Below are positions 24,996 through 33,032 of a stretch of 64,000 bases of DNA, piece by piece. Where the stretch lies: positions 62,001 through 126,000 of the forward strand of contig NZ_JAUSTU010000003.1 in the NCBI RefSeq assembly GCF_030813005.1, read 5' to 3'. This DNA comes from Robertmurraya andreesenii (GTDB taxonomy: Bacteria > Bacillota > Bacilli > Bacillales > Cytobacillaceae). The translations under genes were made by a program, and so were the position numbers. The stretch's first letter is position 1, and every line of letters begins with the position of its first letter. The notes beneath the pieces are model-generated. The model worked only from the letters and a program-made list of their open reading frames with translations, searched no databases and was not told the DNA's origin.

Positions 24996-25117
24996 TATTT
25001 TGTAAAATTTATAAAAACCTCCCTAATTGTCCATATTCACTTTTTCTAAGTGTTTGTCCATTCAAAAGACAAGCTCTTACATATTTTGTTTCATAAGAGG
25101 ATTTCTTCTAATACAAC

Positions 25118-25136
25118 TAGAGCTAAATTAGCTCTA
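25118..25136. promoter_or_regulatory. 19-bp palindrome before the GerPF-like gene
   Basis: TAGAGCTAA-A-TTAGCTCTA is a perfect inverted repeat ending 4 nt before the AAAGGAG ribosome binding site. It could be an operator or an mRNA hairpin near the start; no T run follows, so it is not a standard terminator. Confidence 0.45.
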
Positions 25137-25155
25137 TATAAAAGGAGTTGTTTAA

Positions 25156-25449
25156 GTGATATTTATTGGCTCGGTTTCAATTCAAAATGTAAGTGGTGGG
25201 AATGTTCAATTTGGAAATATCGTCAATATGTCTCCAACATCGGCGTCAAAATCTACTTCTGGTGCTGGTTCTGAAAATGAAGGTATGCTAATCTTAACTA
25301 CTTCAGGTTTTAGTCTATCTACTTCAATCCCAACAGCAGCAACAAGTTCAACTACTAGCTCAGCTACTAGTCCAGTTACAAGTACGACGCCACCAAATCT
25401 AATTATTTCAGCAGCCCTAAACCCAGCAGTACCAAGTCAAAGCGCTTGA
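25156..25449 (+). CDS. GerPA/GerPF-family spore protein with Ser/Thr-rich tail
   Basis: The 97-residue product begins MIFIGSVSIQNVSGGNVQFG and continues with GNIVNMSPTSASKSTSGAGS. This matches the N-terminal pattern of GerPA/GerPF proteins (spore proteins that let germinants pass the coat). The usual short C-terminus is replaced by a low-complexity tail rich in Ser, Thr, Ala and Pro (about residues 55-97). GTG start, AAAGGAG 8 nt upstream. It stands alone, not in a gerPABCDEF operon, and is closed by a terminator. Confidence 0.72.
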   Translation: MIFIGSVSIQNVSGGNVQFGNIVNMSPTSASKSTSGAGSENEGMLILTTSGFSLSTSIPTAATSSTTSSATSPVTSTTPPNLIISAALNPAVPSQSA

Positions 25450-25474
25450 TGAAACAGAAAAATAGCAAATATAC

Positions 25475-25508
25475 AAAAAGCACTTCACTTTTAACTGAAG
25501 TGCTTTTA
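25475..25508. terminator. Bidirectional terminator
   Basis: Perfect 12-bp stem AAAAGCACTTCA / TGAAGTGCTTTT with an 8-nt loop; serves the GerPF-like gene and the convergent methyltransferase gene. Confidence 0.88.
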
Positions 25509-25534
25509 CTTTATACAATAAATAAATCTTGATT

Positions 25535-26392
25535 CTAAGTAGTTGCTACAAGGAACTCCTCTCCACTTGGCAATTGTATTCTATCGTTTCGACCGGTAAA
25601 GTAGCGCTTGTTAAGATCCGCTGAGGATACATGCCTGACTTCTCGAAAACCAGCATCGCGCGCCATCTCTAACATTTCCGGCGGCGTAAAGAAGCTGATG
25701 AAAGGTGTGCCGCTGGCCTTTGCTCCTTTTTCCGCCGTGTCAACCTCAGATCGTTTCACAGGTTCCGTTAACTCAAAGGGCAACAAAAATGTCATGGCTA
25801 AAGTGGAACCGGGAGCGAGCCTCGCAACCTGACGAAGCGTCGCGGTGATTGCGTCCTTGGTAAGATATTGAGTGACGCCTGTGGAGGCCACCACAGCTGG
25901 ACGACCCGTGTCAAAACCGGCATTCTTGAGTTGCTCCCACCAAGACGAACCTGCCTCGAAATCGACTGAAACAAAACGTAGCCACTCCGGAATTCCAAAA
26001 CCGAGTGCAATTAGACGTTGTCTCTTCCAAGCCTGTGTACCGGGTTGGTCCACCTCGAAGACCCTCATCTGGGAGGCAATTTCTGATCGGCGTTGTGCAA
26101 AAGTATCGAGGCCAGCACCTAGGATAACATACTGAGTGACATCTTTAGCGAGCTGTTCGGTGACTAAATCCTCAATGAAGCGGGCACGGGCCACGATGGA
26201 TGCTCTAAATCCACTAGAAAACTTAGGATCCATATCTGGTCTTTGGCGCCATACATCATCAGGGTCTACTAATCGTAGGCCGACCTCATCTTCAAGCACA
26301 TGTGGTGGTGAGTCAACCTGTACATGCAGAGCCCGCCATAATGCGACCCGTTCTGCGGTGTGGTTAGGTTTTGTTTTTTGTTTATCTTCCAA
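25535..26392 (-). CDS. Class I SAM-dependent methyltransferase (LCM/TIGR00027 type), probably horizontally acquired
   Basis: The 285-residue protein has the SAM-binding motif VILGAGLDTFAQR, the acidic loop VFEVDQPGTQAWKR and the VASTGVTQYL segment, as in the leucine-carboxyl-methyltransferase-like family frequent in actinobacteria. It may modify a small secondary metabolite; the substrate is unknown. I start at TTG 26392, because AAAGGAGAG lies 8 nt upstream; the GTG at 26419 has no ribosome binding site. Codon use and G+C content are clearly higher than in all neighbours, a sign of transfer. Confidence 0.82.
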   Translation of the reverse strand: MEDKQKTKPNHTAERVALWRALHVQVDSPPHVLEDEVGLRLVDPDDVWRQRPDMDPKFSSGFRASIVARARFIEDLVTEQLAKDVTQYVILGAGLDTFAQRRSEIASQMRVFEVDQPGTQAWKRQRLIALGFGIPEWLRFVSVDFEAGSSWWEQLKNAGFDTGRPAVVASTGVTQYLTKDAITATLRQVARLAPGSTLAMTFLLPFELTEPVKRSEVDTAEKGAKASGTPFISFFTPPEMLEMARDAGFREVRHVSSADLNKRYFTGRNDRIQLPSGEEFLVATT

Positions 26393-26469
26393 AATGTTCT
26401 CTCCTTTCGAGAAGATCACTCACTTCAAAAATAACTTTTAGCTATAATATGTATTTTGAGTCTTTGATT

Positions 26470-27099
26470 TTATTCAAATTCCCGAAATATTTTGTAATTA
26501 TTGATAGCAACGATCCCTTTCCATTGTTGCCTGGCTACATAGAAATTCTCCTGGTACTGTCCCCAAGCCCATGAAATGTCCCAAACCCCATCATCTTGGA
26601 CCGAGTTCTTTAAATAATTAAGGTTTTCATTTACAAGTTCTTTATACTTTTCATACAGATTGTCACTTTTGCTAAGAATCATATTTAATGGAAGAGCTTT
26701 ATAACTCTTCCCCCAGGACTCTGTTTCTGTGTTAATCGACTGTTCAGCTAGTTTATTTATTTTATCATTCATTTCTTCAAAGTCAGGGAGATGATCCTTT
26801 AAGATTTGGACTGCCCTTTGATAGTTATTTACTTCATGAAAATCCATCTCTGTACAATTTAATAAACGTTTTCTAGCATTTTCAATTACGTTCCATCCCA
26901 ACTGAGCACCTTCACTACCTACTTTTGACCAATGGATGAGGTATGCTGCGAGTTCAACACTTGGATTGAACATCCAATTATTCTGTACTCCTTCTTCGTA
27001 GTGCCAATGAGGAGCATGAGGATAATCATTTTGTTCAGGAATAACAGTTTTCCATAAGCCTAGTTTATCATCATAGGAATGAATTAAATAATAGTCCAC
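26470..27099 (-). CDS. Hypothetical protein, likely 5'-truncated
   Basis: The frame codes for 209 residues starting DYYLIHSYDDKLGLWKTVIP and ending WDISWAWGQYQENFYVARQQ plus a short tail. The Trp-rich, helical character recalls alpha/alpha-toroid (prenyltransferase-like) proteins, but the resemblance is weak. The only starts are a GTG at 27099 with no ribosome binding site, and an in-frame TAA lies 12 nt before it, while the sequence opens in the middle of what looks like a folded domain. I think the N-terminal part has been lost. It has lower G+C than the methyltransferase gene it follows. Function unknown. Confidence 0.5.
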   Translation of the reverse strand: MDYYLIHSYDDKLGLWKTVIPEQNDYPHAPHWHYEEGVQNNWMFNPSVELAAYLIHWSKVGSEGAQLGWNVIENARKRLLNCTEMDFHEVNNYQRAVQILKDHLPDFEEMNDKINKLAEQSINTETESWGKSYKALPLNMILSKSDNLYEKYKELVNENLNYLKNSVQDDGVWDISWAWGQYQENFYVARQQWKGIVAINNYKIFREFE

Positions 27100-27168
27100 A
27101 TAGAAGGGTTACATACTCTTGTCTTTATTAAGCATGATTTTAAGAATCAATATAATCACCAGCCACAC

Positions 27169-27657
27169 TTAGTCATCAACAATTTCATCAATGAACTTTA
27201 GTAATGCAGGAATACTGTTTCTATACTCTTTATTTCCATCGTTACTCCCAACATCCCATGAAAAACCATTTCTCTCCAGCAACTCGATAAAATCATTATA
27301 TGGACGATCAGTTAAATACGCTGCCTTTTCTAGACTAATTTTGTTGGAAAGAAATAATGTAATCGTGATAGAAGCATTAACTGCAGCCTCCAGAGACTTT
27401 TCACCAGCTATCACTCTTAGTTGATCCGCAAACTCATCAGGTAGAGAAATAGATACCCTGTCTTCGTAAGGATTGAAACTCCAATCATCCCACTCCTCAA
27501 AATCAAATTCATCTTCCTCGAAATCTAAGATATCAAACCCTGACTTCTTACAATCCTTACATATATGTTGTTTCCGACCTTTTCCTGTAAACTTTTCATT
27601 GGGAAGATTTGTGCCACAACCTTTACAGTAATGTCCTCTTTTTTTCTTCTTAGCCAT
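27169..27657 (-). CDS. Zinc-ribbon protein with UPF0175-like C-terminal domain
   Basis: The 162-residue protein has an N-terminal four-cysteine zinc ribbon (CKGC near residue 11 and CKDC near residue 34), an acidic linker rich in Glu, Asp and Trp (about 44-62), and a C-terminal domain with ISLPDEFADQLRVIAGEKSL and SLEKAAYLTDRPYNDFIELL. The last part resembles UPF0175, a family of small antitoxin-like or regulatory proteins. AGGAAGAG precedes the ATG. No toxin gene is recognisable beside it. Function is unknown; nucleic-acid binding is a guess. Confidence 0.6.
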   Translation of the reverse strand: MAKKKKRGHYCKGCGTNLPNEKFTGKGRKQHICKDCKKSGFDILDFEEDEFDFEEWDDWSFNPYEDRVSISLPDEFADQLRVIAGEKSLEAAVNASITITLFLSNKISLEKAAYLTDRPYNDFIELLERNGFSWDVGSNDGNKEYRNSIPALLKFIDEIVDD

Positions 27658-27685
27658 ATAACTCTTCCTAACTACTTATTCTTCC

Positions 27686-27961
27686 TCATCCCATCGAAAA
27701 ATAAATATCACATAATTCATCGTGATAGCCCCAACCGACTCCATTTTTGCCAAACCCACGGTCTGGAAAAAACTCATCCTTGATCTTCTTTTTTGCACTT
27801 TCGTATAGACTTTGTACGGCATCTTCTCCTATGAATCTAGTGGACAAATAATGTTGGACATCAGGAATTTTTTTATAAAGCTCTGAAATCACCTCAATTA
27901 GCTCTTTGTTCTCCATTTGCTTTAACTCTTTTTTTAATTCCGTAATCTTTAATTTGACCAT
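27686..27961 (-). CDS. DUF6155-like protein, probably shortened
   Basis: The 91-residue product opens with a lysine-rich helix (KITELKKELKQMENKELIEV) and has the segment KKKIKDEFFPDRGFGK that I associate with DUF6155 proteins. Those are usually about 150 to 180 residues; here the chain changes after RGFGK to a short Gly- and Tyr-containing end and stops. A 3' deletion or frameshift is likely. AAAGGTG precedes the ATG, so it may still be translated. It shares direction with the neighbouring short genes. Function unknown. Confidence 0.5.
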   Translation of the reverse strand: MVKLKITELKKELKQMENKELIEVISELYKKIPDVQHYLSTRFIGEDAVQSLYESAKKKIKDEFFPDRGFGKNGVGWGYHDELCDIYFSMG

Positions 27962-28067
27962 CTATTTCACCTTTTTCTAGACAAATGAATTCTCTGATAT
28001 TATTTTATAATAGATTCAAATAACTGACTACGAATTTTATAGGGTGAAAATTCTTTATCATTCCATT

Positions 28068-28223
28068 TTAAAAAGGAACCCTTGTTTCTACTCCACTTTC
28101 GACAATCACAATGCTTTCTATGTCTTTGGATAGTTCTTTATTTATTTGGATTACAAATGTTCTTGGTGTTGCATCAGTAGTACAAGCTCCTTCTGGTTCC
28201 GTCAAGGTAACATCTTCGCTTAT
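28068..28223 (-). pseudogene. C-terminal remnant of an unidentified gene
   Basis: On the minus strand a 51-codon open stretch gives a protein-like sequence beginning EDVTLTEPEGACTTDATPRT and ending in VPF before a TAA. There is no ATG and no ribosome binding site, and an in-frame TGA closes it upstream. It looks like the last quarter of a secreted or lipoprotein-type gene whose 5' part is missing. It sits directly after the TIMP-like gene. Confidence 0.4.
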
Positions 28224-28262
28224 TCAGTTGTTTGGTTCATAACCTCATACACTGGCATCAAA

Positions 28263-28832
28263 TTATCGATGCTTCTGTCTGCCTTTTTTGAAAATGAATA
28301 AAGCGAGCATGAACACAACAATAATTCCTCCAATGAAAATTTCCATATCATATTTCTTTATCGTTTTATTTACCTCACTTGAATGGTTCATTTCCTTTCC
28401 TTGACCTAAAAACTTCAAATCTTCCCCTGCTTTTGAAGCTTCCTCAGTGCGGCTACATAAACCTGTCCGAAACTCACCATTTTCATTTTTAGAAGCATAT
28501 ACAAGATAGGTTTTCCCTTCTTCAAATCCTATCCCGCATGATTCTACATATCCATTGTCAAAAACGAGCATTTGAGATTGGTGAGTTCCTTTCCAAATTT
28601 GAGTAACTTCAAAAAGATTTGCAGTCCTATAACTCACAGTAACCCCGTCGTGCACCTGTTCTGGTTTAGTATTCAATACTCTTCCTAAGAAGACAGCTTC
28701 TGACTTTTCGAATGCCTCTGCAGGCTCAATACCAACACAGCTACATGCGTAAATATTATTAGGAAAAATCAATGTACTACCACTCAGGAATAGCATTGTT
28801 AACATACACTTAAAAAGCCGATCCTTCATCAT
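28263..28832 (-). CDS. TIMP-like (tissue inhibitor of metalloproteinase) surface protein
   Basis: The 189-residue protein has a signal peptide (about 1-29) cut just before the Cys-Ser-Cys start of the mature chain (YACSCVG). Then follows EPAEAFEKSEAVFLGRV, the opening of the netrin/TIMP-like OB fold, further cysteines at VESCGIG and TGLCSRT, and near the C-terminus one membrane helix (about 163-182) with a basic end. Thus the domain would be held outside the cell by the C-terminal anchor. No LPxTG motif is seen. Bacterial TIMP-like proteins occur in bacilli; protease inhibition has not been shown for this protein. Confidence 0.68.
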   Translation of the reverse strand: MMKDRLFKCMLTMLFLSGSTLIFPNNIYACSCVGIEPAEAFEKSEAVFLGRVLNTKPEQVHDGVTVSYRTANLFEVTQIWKGTHQSQMLVFDNGYVESCGIGFEEGKTYLVYASKNENGEFRTGLCSRTEEASKAGEDLKFLGQGKEMNHSSEVNKTIKKYDMEIFIGGIIVVFMLALFIFKKGRQKHR

Positions 28833-28879
28833 TCATTCTTCCTTTCCACATACTTCCCATTTCCTGATCCTTTACTTCC

Positions 28880-28916
28880 ATAAGAAAGAGCTATTCTCCT
28901 TCTTGAAGAATAGCTC
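28880..28916 (-). terminator. Terminator after the GNAT gene
   Basis: Perfect 10-bp stem GAGCTATTCT / AGAATAGCTC with a 9-nt loop, then CTTTCTTATGG on the minus strand; the tail is weak. Confidence 0.6.
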
Positions 28917-28955
28917 AGTTGCCTTGTGTATGATTTTTCACAAAAAAGTTTTAAA

Positions 28956-29630
28956 TCAGCTCATATGAATATCGGTTCCATACTGGACCAAATGTAGTTT
29001 TCTCGCTAATGATTGAGATGCAAAATTGTCCCAAGAAGTGCTATATAGGGCAATTCGTCCTTGTTTCTGTACCTCTTTGGCCCAGGCATTCGTAACATCT
29101 AAACCATAAGCTTTGCCTCGATAATCTTCATGTGTAAATACACTTGCCTCGTCAGCTTTCGAGGTCTGTCTTGCACTACAGCAAATAGAAACTATTCTGT
29201 CATCTTCAAAGATCACAAAACAAGGCTGCTTGTATTCGAAATCCTCAAAGGTATACGGGAAATGAGGCTTCAATATTTCTCTATTTTCATAAGTTACTTT
29301 CATTGCTTTTGTGCTAGTCTGTTCCCTGATTTTGGGAAAGGCATATGCCGGTCCAAAAGATATATTCTTTAATTCATAACCTGCGCTCAGCACCTTAATT
29401 AGTTCAACTAAATCAGTGGGATCTGTCCTTACGACTTGTTCCATTCTCTCAACAATGTCCACATCTAACGAATTCGAATACCTTACTACATTACCATCCT
29501 TGGTAGCCCCCATAAAAATCAACGGTGCAGCATCATAGGGCGGTTCATTGACTACAGTCATTCGATTTTCGCTATTGTGTTTAAATAATGCTTTCACATG
29601 AAGTCTCATCAATTCTATATCAGATAACAT
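28956..29630 (-). CDS. GNAT-family N-acetyltransferase
   Basis: The 224-residue protein has an unassigned N-terminal half and a GNAT acetyl-CoA fold in the C-terminal half: CFVIFEDDRIVSICCSAR is the beta-4/5 region and EASVFTHEDYRGKAYGLDVT contains the acetyl-CoA pyrophosphate loop (RGKAYG). The substrate is not known. I start at ATG 29630, because GAGGGG lies 7 nt upstream; the ATG at 29636 is too close to it. The start overlaps the end of a small upstream frame by 11 nt, suggesting coupling. Confidence 0.78.
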   Translation of the reverse strand: MLSDIELMRLHVKALFKHNSENRMTVVNEPPYDAAPLIFMGATKDGNVVRYSNSLDVDIVERMEQVVRTDPTDLVELIKVLSAGYELKNISFGPAYAFPKIREQTSTKAMKVTYENREILKPHFPYTFEDFEYKQPCFVIFEDDRIVSICCSARQTSKADEASVFTHEDYRGKAYGLDVTNAWAKEVQKQGRIALYSTSWDNFASQSLARKLHLVQYGTDIHMS

Positions 29631-29757
29631 AAACATACCCCTCAGTTACTTTTTTTGCTTCAATATTCAAGATACATCTGTCAATTTCCTCCCTATCGAT
29701 AAATTTCAAAAAAAGAGCGTCAGTCCTTGGATCAACGCACCAATCGTATTCCTTCAC
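29620..29757 (-). CDS. Possible small protein (45 aa) upstream of the GNAT gene
   Basis: An open minus-strand frame, usable from GTG 29757 (AGAGG 4 nt before it), encodes an acidic peptide beginning MKEYDWCVDPRTDALFLKFI and containing two cysteines. The frame remains open further upstream into the end of the XRE gene. Its stop overlaps the GNAT start. It could be a real small gene or the end of a lost one; no family recognised. Confidence 0.4.
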   Translation of the reverse strand: MKEYDWCVDPRTDALFLKFIDREEIDRCILNIEAKKVTEGYVYVI

Positions 29758-29789
29758 GAAACCTCTGTATGTAAAGGTTTCATTTACTT

Positions 29790-30581
29790 TTATAAAGACT
29801 TTTCTAATCTCTTTTTTACTTTTTTCATCATACTATTACTTAAACGTTTCATATGTTCTTCATTTTTCACCAATATTCTATATGCATCTATAACTGATAA
29901 TGTACGTATGAGAATGAAGACCCCAATGGCAATGAAAGCGATGAAGATTGGATAATAAGGCATCAAAACGTCTGACGGAACAAATTCCTTTTTTACTAAT
30001 AAGAAGGCGATCCCACCAGCAACAATAGAGCATATCCCAATGATCATTAAGACAGCGTACTTATTTTTCATATCTTCGTATCTTGCTTTCATTTCTTTAA
30101 GAAAATTTTGATCAAATATCAGAGATTCTTTTTTGAGTATTGTATAACGATCTTCTTCAATAAAACCGGCTGTTACAGCTCCAATCCCAAGGACAGCAAT
30201 CATAATGATTAGGATCGCATAAATTATGGGCTCTTGTCTAAAAACAAAAAAAGGTATGGTTGATAAAATGAGAAGACTAAATCCCATAGAAAGGTATTTT
30301 GAAGTTTTATGTTGAGAAACAAGATACCCCTCTGCCATTTCCTTGCTTACATAATAACCCTTTTCATTCTCATTACTTTGTTCAGCGGTGTCTTTTAGCA
30401 AGTAATCAATCGATACTTCAAAAATATTTCCAATCATTAGTAGTTTTTCAGTTTCTGGGAAACCCTGACTATTTTCCCATTTACTAACGGCTTGCCTTGT
30501 CGTGTTCAATTTCTCAGCCAAGGCTTCTTGGGATAAGCCTTTTTCTTTTCTAAGTTTAAAAAGCTTTTCGCCAAATGTCAT
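29790..30581 (-). CDS. XRE-family regulator with C-terminal membrane domain
   Basis: The 263-residue protein has an N-terminal Cro/cI-type helix-turn-helix (residues 5-60: GLSQEALAEKLNTTRQAVSK, WENSQGFPETEKL) and about four membrane helices in the rest (around 98-115, 120-140, 178-198, 212-230). Such membrane-bound XRE proteins often sense envelope stress or control an adjacent transporter; none is next to it here. GGGAGGAG precedes the ATG. The target is unknown. Confidence 0.85.
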   Translation of the reverse strand: MTFGEKLFKLRKEKGLSQEALAEKLNTTRQAVSKWENSQGFPETEKLLMIGNIFEVSIDYLLKDTAEQSNENEKGYYVSKEMAEGYLVSQHKTSKYLSMGFSLLILSTIPFFVFRQEPIIYAILIIMIAVLGIGAVTAGFIEEDRYTILKKESLIFDQNFLKEMKARYEDMKNKYAVLMIIGICSIVAGGIAFLLVKKEFVPSDVLMPYYPIFIAFIAIGVFILIRTLSVIDAYRILVKNEEHMKRLSNSMMKKVKKRLEKSL

Positions 30582-30707
30582 ATAAGAACTCCTCCCTTCG
30601 TTTGATACTCAAATTATATGAAAACAATAACTAACATTCTATACATTGGCAGTTGCACTTTGTTAACTTACAGTTGCACCTATGTTATTTAGCAGTGTAC
30701 AGCTTCG

Positions 30708-31316
30708 TTAGGTAATAATTTTCGCTATCAACTGTTCATTTTTAAAGTGTAAATTTTCATTATCCTCTAATGTATATAAAGTCCTGTTTGTTTGCGTAGT
30801 TGCCCAGTTATCGAATGCCATACGACGTTCTTCATCATTATAATGAGGACAAAGACTCCCTTTTAAAATTCCTAACCCTTCAAATTCTTCGTATCCTTGG
30901 TCCGTTTTTTCGCTATAACAGGTTTCAAACCAACACATCGCCCCCGCACTTATACCAGCTAAAATTACTCCGTTTCGATAAGCTCTTTTCAATACCATGT
31001 CAAAGTTTGTTTTTTTCCAAATCTCAAGCATATATTGAGTGTTTCCACCACCTACGTACACAAGATCTAAAGTATTTACAACTTCTTGAATATTTGGGGA
31101 TTCCAAATCCTTAATAGTAAGATGGCTCGGCTGTTCGGTTTGAAAAGCATCGTAAAACTTATTTATGTAACCCTCAGCATCATGACTTGCCGTAGCAAGA
31201 AAACCAATTTTTAATGGTTCCCGCTTCCGAGGTATTTTTAGTAAATATTCATCAATATAGGCTTTGTCTTCCTCAGAAAAGCCACCACCAGAAATTGCAA
31301 GTATATGTCTGTCCAT
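30708..31316 (-). CDS. Peptidase E-like serine peptidase (family S51)
   Basis: The 202-residue protein follows the S51 plan: GGGFSE near the N-terminus, VYVGGGNTQYML, and the nucleophile elbow GISAGAMCWF with the catalytic serine at about residue 121. S51 enzymes such as PepE cleave Asp-Xaa dipeptides; others include cyanophycinase. The length of about 200 residues fits the PepE-like intracellular group. It is separated from the XRE gene by 126 nt. Confidence 0.82.
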   Translation of the reverse strand: MDRHILAISGGGFSEEDKAYIDEYLLKIPRKREPLKIGFLATASHDAEGYINKFYDAFQTEQPSHLTIKDLESPNIQEVVNTLDLVYVGGGNTQYMLEIWKKTNFDMVLKRAYRNGVILAGISAGAMCWFETCYSEKTDQGYEEFEGLGILKGSLCPHYNDEERRMAFDNWATTQTNRTLYTLEDNENLHFKNEQLIAKIIT

Positions 31317-31612
31317 TCTGTACCACTCCTTCGAAATTGCTCTATTCCTTATATACTTATTTAGATATGCTGATTATGATTATCGCAAAACACCAAACAA
31401 AAATAAAAAAGACCCTCCAAAACGAGCGCCTCCGTACATACGTTCTATTGATGTCGCATCTAAATTAGAACGTCATTATCCTTGATTTCCATATTAATAT
31501 TATAAATTAAAACAAAATATAAGTCTATATTTACTCTTCAAAATATTCTATATTTTAGTAACCGGGCCGGTAATTCTCAGAAACAAGGATCCTCAAGAAA
31601 AAAACAAAAGAA
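31317..31612. other. Intergenic gap, no supported gene
   Basis: A 296-bp AT-rich gap between the divergent peptidase E gene and the MFS pseudogene. A plus-strand frame ending with a TGA near 31485 gives a plausible C-terminal peptide (RAPPYIRSIDVASKLERHYP) but has no ribosome binding site or family. Otherwise nothing is visible. Confidence 0.4.
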
Positions 31613-31624
31613 ATGAGGGATCAT

Positions 31625-32860
31625 TTGAAGCTGCGACTATGGGATAGTAATTTAAAAATTCGATTAGCTGGAGAAGCGCTTTTTAATTTGTTTTATTGGA
31701 TGTACTTTCCGTTCATGGTGGTCTATTTCAGTGACGCTTTAGGAAATCGAATGGCTGGCATATTAATGACCATCCCCCCATTAATCATCATGATTAGCAA
31801 TATGGCTGGGGGAAGCTTAGCTGACCAAATTGGTCGAAGAAAGGTAATGCTGGTGGGCTCACTAATGCGAGCGATTATGTTCGCCCTATTTGCCCTAACC
31901 AGTTCCCCTTGGTTAAGCTATCTTGCATTCATTGGGATTGGATTAGGTGGCGGGCTATATGGGCCTGCTAGTGACGCGATGGTGGCCGATCTTGTTCCAG
32001 AAATAGACCGAAGAAAAGTATTTGCCACTTTTATTACGGCAAATAATATTGGAGCTGTGTTAGGTCCAGCTATAGGAGCATTCTTCTTCTTTCATTATCG
32101 CAATGAACTGTTATGGGCCTGCGCCATGGTGATGCTGCTATTTACAATGGCGATCTACTTCAAAGTCCGTGAATCAATGCCTGAAAAAACTAAAGGAATG
32201 AAGAATGGAAATTCAATGAAAAGCCAATGGAAAAGCTACCGATTCATTTTTCGTGACAAGATCTTTCTCCTGTACCTGATGGGTGGGATTTTCTCGGTTA
32301 TCGCCATTATGCAGCTAGATTTGTACTTAGCTATTTACATTACAGAATATGTCCCCGCACAAACACTTTTTGCATCGGACGATTCGTCGCTGATGCTTGA
32401 TAGCAATCAAATTCTAGGTTGGGTATTAGGCTTGAACGGTCTTCTATTTGTATTGTTTGTTGTGCCTGTTACAAGCTGATTTAGAAAATGGAGTGATCGA
32501 AATGTATTTATCCTTTCAGCTGTATTGGCTGGGTTCGGAATGTTCCTCATAGGATTCACAGCAAATATTTGGCTGCTCTTCCTGTTTACGATTATTTTTA
32601 CCTTTGGAGAAATTGTCCGTTCCCCTGTCCTCAATAATTTTATCAGTGGTTATGCCTCACCAAGTGCAAGAGGGCAGTACATGGGAGCGTCTCGACTGCA
32701 ATTTACAGTGGGAAGATTTTTGGCGCCTATAACAGTCTTTCTGTCTGAATGGATTCACCCGATTGGTATTTTTGGCATCATTCTTTGCAGTGCATTAATC
32801 GGTGGAGCCTGTTATGTCCTACTCTACAAAATGTATAAACCAGAAACGAACTCTATCTAA
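31625..32860 (+). pseudogene. MFS transporter interrupted by one in-frame TGA
   Basis: The reading frame covers about 411 codons with 12 hydrophobic segments and the MFS loop GGSLADQIGRRKVMLVGSLM after helix 2. A TGA at 32477-32479 falls in the middle, exactly where the neighbouring residues (VPVTS, then FRKWSDRN) suggest a tryptophan codon TGG. The frame continues unchanged on both sides to the TAA at 32858-32860. A single G-to-A change therefore splits an otherwise intact DHA-type exporter. TTG 31625 is preferred as start (TGAGGGA before it) over ATG 31613. Readthrough cannot be excluded, but no special context is seen. Confidence 0.82.
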
Positions 32861-32875
32861 CATGGTATGAAAATT

Positions 32876-32905
32876 GCCCCCACATCCTTACTGTGGGGGC
32901 ATCTT
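32876..32905 (+). terminator. Hairpin after the MFS pseudogene
   Basis: Perfect 9-bp GC-rich stem GCCCCCACA / TGTGGGGGC, 7-nt loop; the T run is short (ATCTT). Confidence 0.65.
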
Positions 32906-33032
32906 AAAAACTCCTACTCCATCGCTTTTTGGTTTCCAGCTAAAACTGAGCTATTTTCGTGCGTGAGCCTTATTCAAATGTTATGGTTTCCTTAAGTAAA
33001 TATTTCCTCAAATAACGTATAGGGTGATTCGA

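Noticed and set aside
25872..26441. Plus-strand ORFs opposite the methyltransferase
   Set aside because: They are shadows in a GC-rich gene where stop codons are rare; no start sites or motifs.
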